Shown: in pieces, positions 47,870 to 59,091 of the stretch
Layout: each line of letters opens with the position of its first letter
Numbering within the stretch: the first letter of the stretch is position 1
Assembly (NCBI RefSeq): GCF_910592395.1
Contig: NC_088310.1
Span: 8,565,501 to 8,625,500 of the forward strand
DNA: 60,000 nucleotides
Direction: 5' to 3'
DNA from: Lineus longissimus
Taxonomy: Eukaryota; Nemertea; Pilidiophora; Heteronemertea; Lineidae
Notes under the pieces: model-generated
What the model was told of the DNA's origin: nothing
The model's database searches: none
Seen by the model: only the letters and a program-made list of their open reading frames with translations
Translations under genes and position numbers: made by a program

Positions 47870-48115
47870 TTGGGTGAAAAAAATATTACACTTCCGCTTT
47901 TCCAAACCATTGAACGATGTAGCAATTTCTCTATAGTACTCTGTAGAGGACTGGTTCCGACCATGTTTTTCGCAAAAAGTTGGATTATTGAGCCAGAAAG
48001 AATTGATGCGCTCGGACAAACACGGTATTCCACTCCTCCTCTCCAGTGAGGCAGAACAATGTATCAATTTGTCCATTATACTCGGGAGAGGAGTGGTTTC
48101 GACCGAGAGATGAAC
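47870..48115. repeat. Diverged tandem duplication, about 141-bp spacing
   Basis: On the minus strand GGTCGAAACCACTCCTCTC with GAGTATAATGGACAAATTGA (from about 48105) recurs as GGTCGGAACCAGTCCTCTA with GAGTACTATAGAGAAATTGC (from about 47964). The overlapping minus-strand frames here (48193-47840 and 48033-47809) encode the two copies in different frames, which argues against a maintained protein. Confidence 0.6.
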
Positions 48116-48197
48116 GGATGAAAAGTAGGATGACCGCCCAAAGTAGTGTATAAGTTCAAATCTATGGTGTGATTTTATAATCATTTTCTGCATAATG

Positions 48198-48241
48198 CAG
48201 GAGAGATTGTAGATCAGGAGAGATTGTAGATCAGGAGAGAG
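48198..48241. repeat. Short tandem repeat, 18-bp unit x 2.4
   Basis: CAGGAGAGATTGTAGAT is repeated head to tail. Confidence 0.85.
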
Positions 48242-48471
48242 GAACTGTTCGGCCTGTGCAGCACCACAAGAACTTCATTTTCTCACTAAATTATTTCAAT
48301 GCTAACTGCTCTGTGAGCAACCCAGAAGCTCCAGAGCAATTAAAATGTGACAGAATGTAGGCAGAACACTCAGATTCAAGTCAAGCTGGTCAGAGTTTGA
48401 GCTGCCAGTCTGACAAGACTCAGTCCATAAACCTGGTTGTCAGAAATGAACATTTATAGGAGTTTGCAGTT

Positions 48472-48623
48472 AAGGGTTGATCATAGGCATCATCGTCTGT
48501 TCTTTGTTTTCCAGTGAAAAGCCTCCGAAGTTTTAAATGGGCGTTCACTTTATTTTGGGGGAGTTCTAATTGCTTTAGGATTTTAAGTTCCAGCCAAACT
48601 GGGGTTGCCTATGGTCAACCCTT
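48472..48623. mobile_element. MITE related to the element at 1452
   Basis: AAGGGTTGATCATAGGCATC at the left is matched by inverted AAGGGTTGACCATAGGCAAC at the right. The termini are those of the 1452-1641 foldback MITE with a few changes; the interior is different. It contains an acceptor-like TTCTTTGTTTTCCAG. Confidence 0.65.
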
Positions 48624-51600
48624 TATAAATCAAAGAGGTTGGACTCATTTTCTGTGTATGAATGTCCTTCAGACTCACCTTGATAGTTGGTCATCAGTTC
48701 CATTCATTTAACAAGCCAGCATCTGCACCCACGACCTCATCAAAATAATCCGATAAATCACTCAGATCAAGGGGAGGACACTATTTACCTATTGCTCATG
48801 AAAGCATAGATATGGTTTTTAATAGGGACAAGCAAATATCGTATGACCGGTCAACACTTCTGATGGAAGCGAGAAATTAAGGTGGCTCAGCTGGTCAAGT
48901 GGAAACTTGGAGTGCAATGTTTACCAAACTCTTTTAATTCCCAAGTCATTGAAGGTCAGTTTGGTTGTGGTCTAGAGAATTGACAAAACAAGATTTGTGC
49001 CTTCTTCATAGCTTTTGGCATACTTTTAATGGCAGAACTACAGAACCAGGCCCATGTCTCTAATAAACCTGGCTGACTTTGGACAATGTTGGAGGAACCA
49101 AACCTCGATCGCCACCAAAATACAGCTGTTTAACACATCCTGGCTCACTATTCTGCTGATAACCCAACTCATGGAGAACAGCGTGGATGCTTTTGCAACA
49201 TCATGTTGGATTAAAACCTGCAATTGGCCATGAGTTCAGTTACTTATACTCTTTTCATCTCTTTCAAAGTAAATTATACATCCTTCTTGGTATGTACCAA
49301 AAAAACTGTGATCCCAAGTCACAATTAGCATCAACAGGAATAATACACTAATACGCTTCTTTTCACAAAAATAATTAGAACTGATGGCTAAATGTTAGAG
49401 AAATTAGCAGCTTGAAGCTTGAAGGAAATCTCTTCACAAAAATGCCAGGACTTGCAGCAAGGTTTCGAGCATGACTAAGAAATCAATGGAAGCAGTGCAT
49501 AAAAACGTTGATTTAGACTGAAAGTGACTTGTATGCTGACGTGTATGCTATTATAAAGGGTTGACTGCAGATATTGACTGGTTCGGAACCCTTCCTTTGT
49601 AGCATGCTTGTGACCCCTCTCCACCAAAACCAGTCGCATGTCACTCTGAGCTTGGCAGGTTGAGACTGACTGTTTGTTCATTTCACTATTGTCTGCCTTT
49701 TGTAAAATCTGACGACATCACTTCTTCTTTTGTCTCCTGGTGTCATCTAGGCTCATCTTATGTGGGACATGCGACAGGTCTTGCTAGAACGGGTCACGCT
49801 TGTAGAGAGCAGCCAAGGACTATTGGCTAGCTATCGTTCCTGCAATGATAGTCTGGAATGGACTGGACCAGTATTGGGACATGGATTGGTATTGGTGATT
49901 GTTTGAGGGAAAGCCCTGAATTATCTTAAATTGTTGTTCAGATTCTATGGCATGGGCAAGGGACACAGCTGCTGGTTATGTCTTGAAGCCAAACGAGAGC
50001 TTTTAGAACACTGTTTAAAGTCATCTTCTGGAGGAGCATTAGTGACTGATGAAACTGAAACATGGAAATCAGCTATCAGTGTGATCAGTTGGCATTTATA
50101 GCTAAACAAATTGACTCCACCCATAGTATGGCAGTGGTAATATTTCTCTGGACTCCTGTATTGATAATTGGTAATGTGAGACATTGTCTCATTTCGAATT
50201 CCATCGCTAATGACAATTGAGCTGTAAAGAAGCAGAGCCGCGTGTGTCTATACAGACATACTTCTTTGAGTCTACACGAATGTTGAGGAAAAAAGCCTGG
50301 CATTTTAGTCTTACGTCTGCAGTAGCAAGATAGGCCTTTCTGGTGTTGGTATCTCATGGTGTTTCTAGGCATTTTATCTCTTCCTTCCTCTCCATGGAGA
50401 CACCGACTTGTTGCTGATACGTACCACCTTTTTACTGCCATATGAACAATTTGGACGACATTGGAGAACTCCATCCTATACCAAGTACAGATTAATCCAT
50501 ACTTGCCTATACTGATGATACCTATCCAAATCTCGCAATTCTGTTTAATTTGACGTCTGCAGTGAAGAATTACAATTTCAGAGAAGCTCAAAGCCCCAGG
50601 GATGACAATGATACAGAGGTACAGTTGGGGTATAGTCTCTCGCTATGACTTAGTTAAATGCATGTTGAATGGAGATGGAGAGTACTCTTTTAGAGTCAAC
50701 AGTTAGTACAGATTGGAAAAATCTGTTCTTCTCCTAAAAGCTTTGAAGTGTTCAATGACAACTCCATCTGTCATTGAACACTTTCCCATATAATAGTTCT
50801 CCAAAGAGATATTACCTGTTGACGACCATTCCCAATTTCAAGGGCCTCTCTCCTTCCCAGCTGTTCATTCCCATATGTTGTCCTTGCCATCTTACCCTGA
50901 GGCTGTCCTCAACCACCGTAGCCATGGGGAAGATACGGTGATGATGAAAACTATTGCTCAAGGCTAGGATTGGTTCCACGGCATTTTCAGTTTCTGTATT
51001 TACTCGACCAATTGGATGAGTCTGTTGTGGACTTCCATGATTGATTCCTCTTCTAGGAATGTTGAGGTATCTCATGAAATGAGTGTAGCCACTTCTCAAG
51101 TGATGGATTGCAGAACTTACATAAAATGGGATTACATCAGTGATTGCTCCCAAATAACCGCAGTCCAAGGATAAAGGAACTTGTGTGTTATGATTAGGAA
51201 AAGAAACCTTAGGAACCATTTCATTGGTTTCGTTTTTTGTTGCTCTAAGTCCAGTAAGCCAACCCAAAGAATGAAGTTGATCCGATTCTGCCATCCTGAA
51301 AAACCACATTTCTTGATTAATCCTTACATCACGTTCACTATTTCTGACATACAAGTCATTGCCGACACTTTTATTAGGATGATTTCTAGTGGGAATCCTC
51401 AGCACTGTCATAGACAACTTTTGTATACAAGTGAGCCAAAAGTAGCTCTCCTGGTTCAATAGGTTATGAACTAAAGACATGCAACATTTCATCTGATATC
51501 ACACATCTTTGGAAACCAGTTCATGTAGGATATCATTTGATTAATCCTTGTTCCATGCTTGATATTCACGACCCATGAGTAATTTGCGATGGCAGTATTT

Positions 51601-51939
51601 GGACACCTTCGAGATAATTTCTGGTGGGAGGTGTTCTGTGAGATTGTCACCCTTGGCATATGAATGCCTTCTTTAATAAGCCAGGATTGTTAGCTGATTC
51701 AGACAGGATATCTGATGGATTCGTCTAGGCATTGGTGATGATGACCAGTCTCTGTAATAATTAACCATTTGGCTGCAGCTTTTGTTCTGTTCAATTTATG
51801 AATGGGTTATCAATTCTTGCTAGCACGAACTCTGGCACAGGGTTCATGTCTGATAGAGAAGATTTCAAATATCCCTCCAAGGAATTAAGAGGGTAAAACT
51901 ATAGTTACAACCCCGAGACTGGCAACATCATCCAGCTAC

Positions 51940-52150
51940 ATGTTGGAAGGAAGCAACATGTTATAATCTGCCGACTATGGCGATTAAGGCACTGTTGCCT
52001 AGAAAACCTCCCCAGAATAGGCTTACAAGAATCTGCTCGATGTGAATATGAAGCTGGAGACTAGACTTCAGCTCATGTGCTTCAGACCTGCTCCCTAACA
52101 AAGAATAGACAGGAATGCTGGCCAAAGGACACCACCCTGACAACCAAATT
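51940..52150 (-). repeat. Inverted repeat pair, left copy
   Basis: Its minus strand matches the + strand of 53270-53490. Shared blocks in order are GGTGGT, TTGGCCAG-ATTCCT, AGCAGGTCTGAAGCACAT, ATTCACAT-GAGCA-ATTCT, AAGCCTATTC and TGTTGCTTCCTT. Both copies read SRSEAH in the same frame, but neither frame is otherwise intact. Confidence 0.65.
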
Positions 52151-53269
52151 TAGGCTCTATGGCTTAACTTTCTAGGACTGTCTAGCGTGCATCTGGAACA
52201 ATCCCAACGCAGAAAAAAAAAAGTGTATCTGGCATTCCCCACACATTCATGACTCAGCTTTGGCAAAGCAGTCAGATTTTTTTATCGGAGAGTTGGTTCT
52301 TGGTAGATTGCCAACCTGATCTCAAGGATGTTATGGTATTATGCAAGTCTAATTTGGTGACCCAGCTGAGCCAATCGGTCAGTGATGGAATCAAATCACA
52401 AACATCTTATCGAGGCTAAGACACAAATCTTTAGACTTGGAGAGCTCATTAATGTTTTAATTTTTCGATCCATTATAGGTCAAGATGTTGTTGACGATGA
52501 TCTTACTGTTTGACTTTGGTCAAAACAATACCCTCAACCAATTAATCTTTGTGTTGGACACAACTGAGTGTAATCATGGTCGTGAAGCATTCTATAAACA
52601 CTAAACAATCAGTTTCCCTCTTTCCTAATGATGCTATCTATCATCTTTTTGTCCGGGACCCTGGCAGTTGGACAAGCTGAATTATGGTAAAGATGTTGAT
52701 TCACCAGGCTAATGAGCCAGTCAATTTCCTTTCCTTTTTAAAAATGGTTCACAAAAATGGTTTATTTGCCTTAACTTTCAAACTGATTCTGTATAAACTG
52801 CAGTAGAGCACAATTTTTCAGTTGATTTACCTATAGTTTAATCAGCCTATACGTGTTTATCACGAGCACCAAATCATGATTGCCTGCTTAGAGATTCAGC
52901 TCACTAAGTTGCATTCGTTTTCTCATATATATTATAAAAACACGACTGATAAAGCTTTATCTTAACCTGGTCTCTAATCAGTATTCTCTCTCTCTTCTCC
53001 TTGTCTCATCATGTACATGTACTCATTGAGAGAAAAGAATTATAGAAGAATGATAACGGAAGCTGTATGGACCTAATGAATTTCTTGTCTTTTCTTGGTA
53101 GTCTGGATGTCTATGTTTTTAAGATCAGCTTGTGAGCTTGTGAGCCTACTCCAATTGGGTATACTGGGATGAGGGGCAAGCTTCTTCTTCTTCTGTGTTT
53201 GGAATTTTTGAGGTGTCGTGTCAGTCTGCTTTGGTAACGAAGCTGTCCTAAAGAGTTCCACCACAGAGC

Positions 53270-53490
53270 CCCAGAGCATCGTGGTCGGGGTGGTCACCAT
53301 TGGCCAGTATTCCTCTCTATTCTTCATTAGAGATAGCAGGTCTGAAGCACATCAGCTGGAGTCTGTTCTCCATATATCCAGATTCACATTGAGCATATTC
53401 TCACAAGCCTATTCCATGAAGATGTTTCCAAGTATGCAGTGCCATATTCGTAGATAGTAGATTGTCACCTGTTGCTTCCTTCAGCCCATT
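53270..53490 (+). repeat. Inverted repeat pair, right copy
   Basis: This is the partner of 51940-52150 in opposite orientation. The 18 bases at 53335-53352 are an exact match. Homology seems to fade gradually on both sides, as for two old insertions of one longer repeat family. Confidence 0.65.
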
Positions 53491-55736
53491 CGTTAGAACA
53501 AACACTGCCGGCAGGAACTGAAATCTTGCTGGTATTGACATCAGGCCCTCAAATGAAAATATCACAGGGGGAGGGGGACAAGTCCTAAGAGCAGTCTCAG
53601 TCTGGTTAAATTTCCATCTGCTTTGCTCGATGTCTTTGTCAAATCGTGCCTCCTCGGTCATGCCAAACATCCTCCTGATGACCTCAATATCATTGGAGCA
53701 TTGGTGAATGAAAACTAGCAGTCAAATTCAACTTGTTTGGAACTACAGCTTGACTTAAAACCACTTGTAATCCTAGAGGTGCTGATGAAAGTTTATGCCA
53801 TTGGGCACAAATACAGATTTCCCTACCCCTACTCTGTCATTGGTTTTGCAGTGCTGGTCACTTCAAGTGTGCCTTCATTACCCTGGAGAATCATGATGGA
53901 TGGGGAAACGCCTCAAGTAATTGATCATCAGTCTTTTGTTCTTCTTCCATTGCTCCAAGGACAAGAGATGAACTTCAGAGATTGAGATCAGACAGTGACC
54001 AGGGTGCTTTTTCCTGAGACTATCTCTCACTCTCTGCAGATGTCGGATTGAGAATGGTCTAGAAGCGGGGTGTCTTTTTTCAGTAACTTCTGTGTCATTC
54101 TTCCAACTGAACAGATTTTGATATGCAGGTCTAGCAATGCTCTGGTAGAAGGTTCTGAAATCTGAAATTTTGTCTCTTGGCAATTCAAGAATCCAAAACA
54201 TGAAGGCCGACCTTAGACTGGCCGCATGAACTGGCCGTGGTTGTCAATTTCTGCACATCAACAGAGATACAAATCATGAGACGTGACATATGATCTTGCT
54301 TCACTGGAGAAATTCATAGATTGAAATTGATGTCTTCGTGCTCTTGTGTCCTTGGTCAAGGTCATTCCACTCCGGTGAAGGTTATCTGAGGCTTCTCCAA
54401 TTTTAAAACCCCCAGTTTTTTTGTGTTTTAGGCCTATTTGCCTTTTACTAGTCTTTTAGACTATGGACCCTCAAGTAAGCCAGGCAAACTGCAGTGTTTT
54501 GAACATTAAGCATGGTGTGTTTCTGATAGTGCTACATGTCTGATAGAAGCCACTAAAAAGTCACACTGAAATCACTTGAAAGACTGAATTCGAATTCACG
54601 AGTACATAACGAGGCAATTTGTTAATTAGCATCCTACTCGAGTCTTTGGCAAGTATTGACAGAATCATGTTATAGTGTGACAGCATTAAAGTACTTCGTT
54701 CGATAAAGTGTACTTTTTGGAGATAGGATGATAAAGGCGTGAGACTACAGGCTTGATGAAAATAGAAACTTTTTATGGCTTTAGTGAATTGAAGTTGTTT
54801 AAAATACAGTATCACCATCTTGGTCCTTGTATGTGTGTCATCCTGTTGCATAATGGCAGATTTGTGCATTTGTTGGCATATCAGCATCATGCATTTTCAT
54901 CATTGTGCATAGAGCGTCTGTGTTTTACTACAGAGAATTTCTTTGCAAATTTCTGCTTACTTCGAATGATGCAGTTTGATCATCTAAGCATGTGCTTGAA
55001 TTCTTTAGCATCATGGCGATTTCTATGTGTGTTAAAAATGTTCTTTTCCTACAGCTACTCGAGCACACGACAAGGAACAGTATTCTCTTAATTCAGACCT
55101 CAAGGTTGGTCCCTCTGGAGCCAGGATCCATGCTGAAGGGGACAACCATTACCCAACTCACAACCAATCATGATGATGATGAAGATGATGGAGTATGGAA
55201 AGGCCACTGTAACCACAACTGATGAATTGCAAGTAGGGGACAATTCATCAAAACATTGAGGCTGGGTCATCACACGGCCAATTGGACACACCATTAGTGT
55301 GCTGAAATCAACTGTAACTGTGCTCCGCTTACACCCTGTATCTAAGTTCAAATGATCCTTGCCAATTATATTAATTTACTGATATAGCTCATCATAATCC
55401 AGGATACAGTTCTGACTGAAGGGATGTCTTCAAATCCTGTATAAATAACGCTTTCTCACCATGACAATGCGTGGTCCATGTTCTCTGGTATACCATTGGG
55501 ATAACTGACTAACATATTCTATGAATATTGGTAATGTATATGTACCATGTCTGAGTCAACAGATTGTCTGGATATCTTGTAAGACATTGTAAGAGTAACA
55601 TGTTGCTTTCCTCTCCATGAAATAGTAATACCAGTTTCATCTGGTTTTATGAGGAAGACTAACTTTGTTAATTGTATCAAAGGCTGCAAACAGTCCGAGA
55701 TGTCGTGGGTGGTGTCAGTCCTATTGGTAGTCTGTA

Positions 55737-55869
55737 AGGCACGTATTCCATAGAGCTATACCCTATACTATACTATACGCGAACAATAGTTTCATGGTCA
55801 TGCACCCTTTGTGAAGCCATTGTTCGCGTATAGTGTAGTATACTGTATACCTCTATGGAATAGGTGCCT
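55737..55869. mobile_element. Foldback element, unit 1
   Basis: AGGCAC-TATTCCATAGAG, TATACTATACGCGAACAATAG forms the left arm. The right arm from CATTGTTCGCGTATAGT to CTCTATGGAATAGGTGCCT is its reverse complement over about 53 bases. A 28-base loop, TTTCATGGTCATGCACCCTT..., separates them. The two arms are nearly identical, so the insertion is young or is maintained by gene conversion. Confidence 0.85.
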
Positions 55870-55870
55870 A

Positions 55871-56050
55871 AGGCACCTATTCCATAGAGCTATACCCTAT
55901 ACTATACTATACGCGAACAATAGTTTCATGGTCATGCACCCTTTGTGAAGCCATTGTTCGCGTACAATAGTTTCATGGTCATGCACCCTTTGTGAAGCCA
56001 TTGTTCGCGTATAGTGTAGTATACCGTATACCTCTATGGAATAGGTGCCT
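55871..56050. mobile_element. Foldback element, unit 2, with duplicated loop
   Basis: This second copy of the same hairpin follows unit 1 after a single A. It differs by an internal 47-bp duplication of the loop plus the inner stem (ACAATAGTTTCATGGTCATG through CCATTGTTCGCGT), so it can fold in more than one way. TAGG follows the right end. Confidence 0.85.
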
Positions 56051-57001
56051 TAGGAAGGCTTTCGTGGCACCATAAAATAGTAATGCCAGGTTCCGGTTGT
56101 TGCTCTTTGAAGAACCAGTCCTTTGGATGGCGGTCAACTCCTCCTGGGATGTCCTCATTAGAATTTTAACTGAGTTTTTCTTTGTGAAAGCGGGCTCTTA
56201 CATTGATGTTGATATAGTCATGACACTCTCTTTGAAGAAAGCATTTTAGGAAGATGATTAGCTTGTATAAGAAAGTTAATAACTTGGTGTTAACTTTAAT
56301 TTGCTGATATATTTTATGGTTTTATAGCTGAAGGAGATAACCCTAGGTTGGTGACTTGTATCAAACAACACGATCATGCTCTCAAACCTTTGGATTAGTT
56401 AAGCCTGTCTGATAAAGCGAGTGTAGTGTTCGTGTGTTTTTGATGAGTGCAAGTGAGTTCAAGTGTCGTTGAGACAGTTACATTTGATTTAGTAACTCGG
56501 AACACTACACCCCAATGACAATACAACACGATTAGAGGTTGCTACACTATAAATCCCAAATAATGATTCCCAAATTATCATCCTATATATGTGATGTTTG
56601 ACATGGCCAACTAATTGCAAATAATCTCCTGCTTATTGCGAGTCATAATGATTGATCGCCAAAAGATCTCCTCGCCAAAATTGGATTGCGAGGTAATATG
56701 GGGGTGATCTTTATGGGTGCCGTGTTTGGTACGTCTACAGAATTTGTCGGTGTTAACTCCTGCTTGCTTGGGGACTGAGAGAGGCGCTCCTTACCACACT
56801 TTGTAGAGAGGGCGCAAGGGGTACCAGTCAGATGTCTCGTTTTATAGAAAGGCCCTGTCTTAATTCCCAGTGTGAGCTGATCTATGTATCGTGTACATGC
56901 AAGTGGCATACTCTAAAACATAAAGACAGTTGAACTGGCACAGCAGAAGCATTCGGTGAACTAGTTTAGACACCATAGGACGTTATTGCTGAGATTGTCA
57001 G

Positions 57002-57180
57002 GAGAGGCCAACAACACGCAGTTTGAGTTTTGGTCCTCAGAAAGATTAAACAACGCGGATGGTGCCAAGGAGATGTCAAAAAATATTCCGTTGAGGCCTC
57101 AGAATGGTCAGCAGAAGTCAAAACAAAAAAATTCAGATAGTGCAGGCGCATTGATCAGTATTTACAAAGGCGTAACCGAG
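57002..57180 (+). other. Protein-like open stretch, unproven exon
   Basis: After GATTGTCAG the frame reads GEANNTQFEFWSSERLNNAD, then GAKEMSKNIPLRPQNGQQKS and on to a TAG after 57186. It has no good start codon and only weak donors (GTCAGC at 57107 in phase 1, GTAGAC at 57181 in phase 0). It could be a decayed exon or chance. Confidence 0.15.
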
Positions 57181-57544
57181 GTAGACTAACTCATTAGCAA
57201 GCATAACGGGATGCAAAATCTGTTAATTTTGTTCAAAACCTGCTGACCGCAGTGCTGATCAAAGTCTTCAAAGGAGGAGTTGGGAGTGAGAATCCAGATG
57301 GGGATGGGAAAAAAGCACTTTGCCAAAGCTTGTCAAGGGATGTGACCGGAGCAGTTCGATAAATTGTTTTTAATGGAAAGTGGCAGCTGTAGTTTCTGTT
57401 GCACAGCTGTCTGATGAGAAATACAGACTAGATTCTTGCATTATTTAAAGAAAAGAAGCTTGATAGATGATATTTATAAAAACGCTTACAAAGTGAAGTT
57501 TTAATTGAATACTTGGTAACAAAGTTAAGTTAAGGTCTTGCCAT

Positions 57545-58375
57545 CTTATTTAGAAAACTGATAGATGACGTGGAATGCTTAGAAGAAGACTAAATGAAGC
57601 AATAAAAAGTGTGATTTCTGTGAACTCTTTTTGTGATCTACTTGGAAAGTTTGATTATATCGCTTTATTGGTTTATTGGTAAAGTTGGTGTCATGTTATT
57701 CTAGCAAGACAAAGTGCGAGTAATTTAGATACAGTGCTGATGGTGTGCCAAGAAATTCTTGAGAAATGATAAATTACGTAGAGTGCTTAGAGAAAGTTTA
57801 AACGGAACAATCAAAAGTGTGATTTCTGTGAACTCTTATTGGGATCTAGTTGGGAAGTTCTAATGATCTGTTTGTTGGTTTATTGGTGAAGTTGGTGTCG
57901 TATCATTCTAAAAAGAGAAAGTGCGAATAATTTAGATACAGTGCTGATGGTGTGCCAAGAAATTCTTGAGAAATGATAAATTACGTAGAGTGCTTAGAGG
58001 AAGTTTAAACGGAACAATCAAAAGTGTGATTTCTGTGAACTCTTATTGGGATCTAGTTGGGAAGTTCTAATGATCTGTTTGTTGGTTTATTGGTGAAGTT
58101 GGTGTCGTATCATTCTAAAAAGAGAAAGTGCGAATAATTTAGATACAGTGCTGATGGTGTGCCAAGAAATTCTTGAGAAATGATAAATTACGTAGAGTGC
58201 TTAGAGGAAGTTTAAACGAAACAATCAAAAGTGTGATTTCTGTGAACTCTTATTGTGATCTACTTGGGAAATTCTGCTGATCAGTTTTTTTATTTATTGG
58301 TGAAGTTGGTGTCATATAATTCTAAAAAGACAAAGTGCGAGTAATTTAGATACAGTGCTGATGGTGTGCCAAGAA
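57545..58375. repeat. Tandem array, 207-208-bp unit x 4
   Basis: GTGTGATTTCTGTGAACTCT starts at 57609, 57817, 58024 and 58231, giving periods of 208, 207 and 207. Each unit also contains GAAGTTGGTGTC-TAT, TTTAGATACAGTGCTGATGG and AAATTACGTAGAGTGCTTAG. The two central units are almost identical, whereas the outer ones have drifted, the usual pattern of unequal exchange. Confidence 0.9.
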
Positions 58376-58386
58376 GTCACCTTGTT

Positions 58387-58457
58387 TGATGATCCGCACC
58401 CAGCTTTGATGTTCCGCAGCCAGCTTTCATGTTCCGCAACCAGCTTTCATGAGCCAG
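58387..58457. repeat. Tandem repeat, 20-bp unit x 3
   Basis: CAGCTTTGATGTTCCGCAGC, CAGCTTTCATGTTCCGCAAC and CAGCTTTCATGAGCCAG follow each other directly downstream of the 207-bp array. Confidence 0.85.
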
Positions 58458-58941
58458 TTTGTCATTATGGTCTTGATTAACTGTGATGGACTATGTGAAT
58501 AATTAAAGAGTTGGTCACCCCAGATCATCATAAAGCCGCCATACCTGCCAAACAGGCTGTGTAAATGCTGTGGGTGAAGATGATCGTGGGAGTTCAAGAG
58601 TGAAATTGAGTCCGTATTCAGCTGTTTCCAATATCTTGCCACTTTCTACCATAAGGAACTTTTCATTCCCTTGGTACAAAAGTCCTATCCATGCCCCTTT
58701 TTCTCAGGCAATGAACGTGAAAGTAAGGCACCTAAACTATCATGTCAGCTGGAAGGTCACTGTTCGGCAGTCACATCATATCGTCCAAAAAAGCTTACGC
58801 TTTGCTTTTGGTGAGGAAATGTACTCAATGTGTACGTAGCAATGATGAAGCCTTGAGCACTATAAAAGCAAGGGAAAAAGCTTGGAAGAATCACCAATGA
58901 GGGCACCCCCTAATGATGTCTCGCTTGACCTCTCTTTCCAG

Positions 58942-59091
58942 GTTCAGCTTACGCCTATGACGAGGGCGACACGTCGTCAGATAGCGATGATGAAGATCTC
59001 AAACGGTACGAGCAGCTTCAGGACCGGCGGGAGCGCTCGGCGAGTGTGCGCAGCTTGGCGACTCGTAGCGGTAAAGGGAGCAGTAATTACT
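58942..59091 (+). CDS. SYT14-like: Synaptotagmin-14/16-like, acidic linker exon
   Basis: Acceptor CTCTCTTTCCAG, donor TTACT|GTAAGT, 150 nt, phase 1 at both ends, so it joins in frame to exon 2, the microexon or the alternative first exon. It encodes GSAYAYDEGDTSSDSDDEDL then KRYEQLQDRRERSASVRSLA and TRSGKGSSNY. The Ser/Asp/Glu block followed by L-x-x-Y-x-x-L corresponds to the SYT14 stretch with SSSESEDEALGKYHEAL, which sits between the membrane segment and the C2 domains. SSDSDDED offers casein-kinase-2-type sites and RRERSAS a basophilic kinase site (inference). Codon use is GC-rich compared with the flanking intron. The C2A and C2B exons must lie downstream of the window. Confidence 0.82.

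Larger units (their letters stand above)
25108..58941 (+). other. Long intron before the acidic exon
   Basis: About 34 kb from the alternative exon, or 40-44 kb from the microexon or exon 2, to the acceptor at 58941. Repeats and candidate sites are listed separately. Nothing is recognisable in 25150-25700, 26350-27870, 28050-28870, 30180-30370, 30520-31200, 31600-33600, 33860-34620, 35220-36230, 36970-39580, 39690-41060, 42940-44190, 44380-47865, 48630-51940, 53500-55730 and 56055-56960 beyond short frames and AT-rich sequence. Several minus-strand frames at 50-54 kb (longest 226 codons, 51492-50812) match no family I know and lack splice or start context. Confidence 0.5.

Noticed and set aside
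50812-51492. A 226-codon minus-strand frame, the longest in the window
   Set aside because: No recognisable domain, no conserved motif order and uneven composition; kept only as part of a finding on an unknown repeat region, not as a gene.
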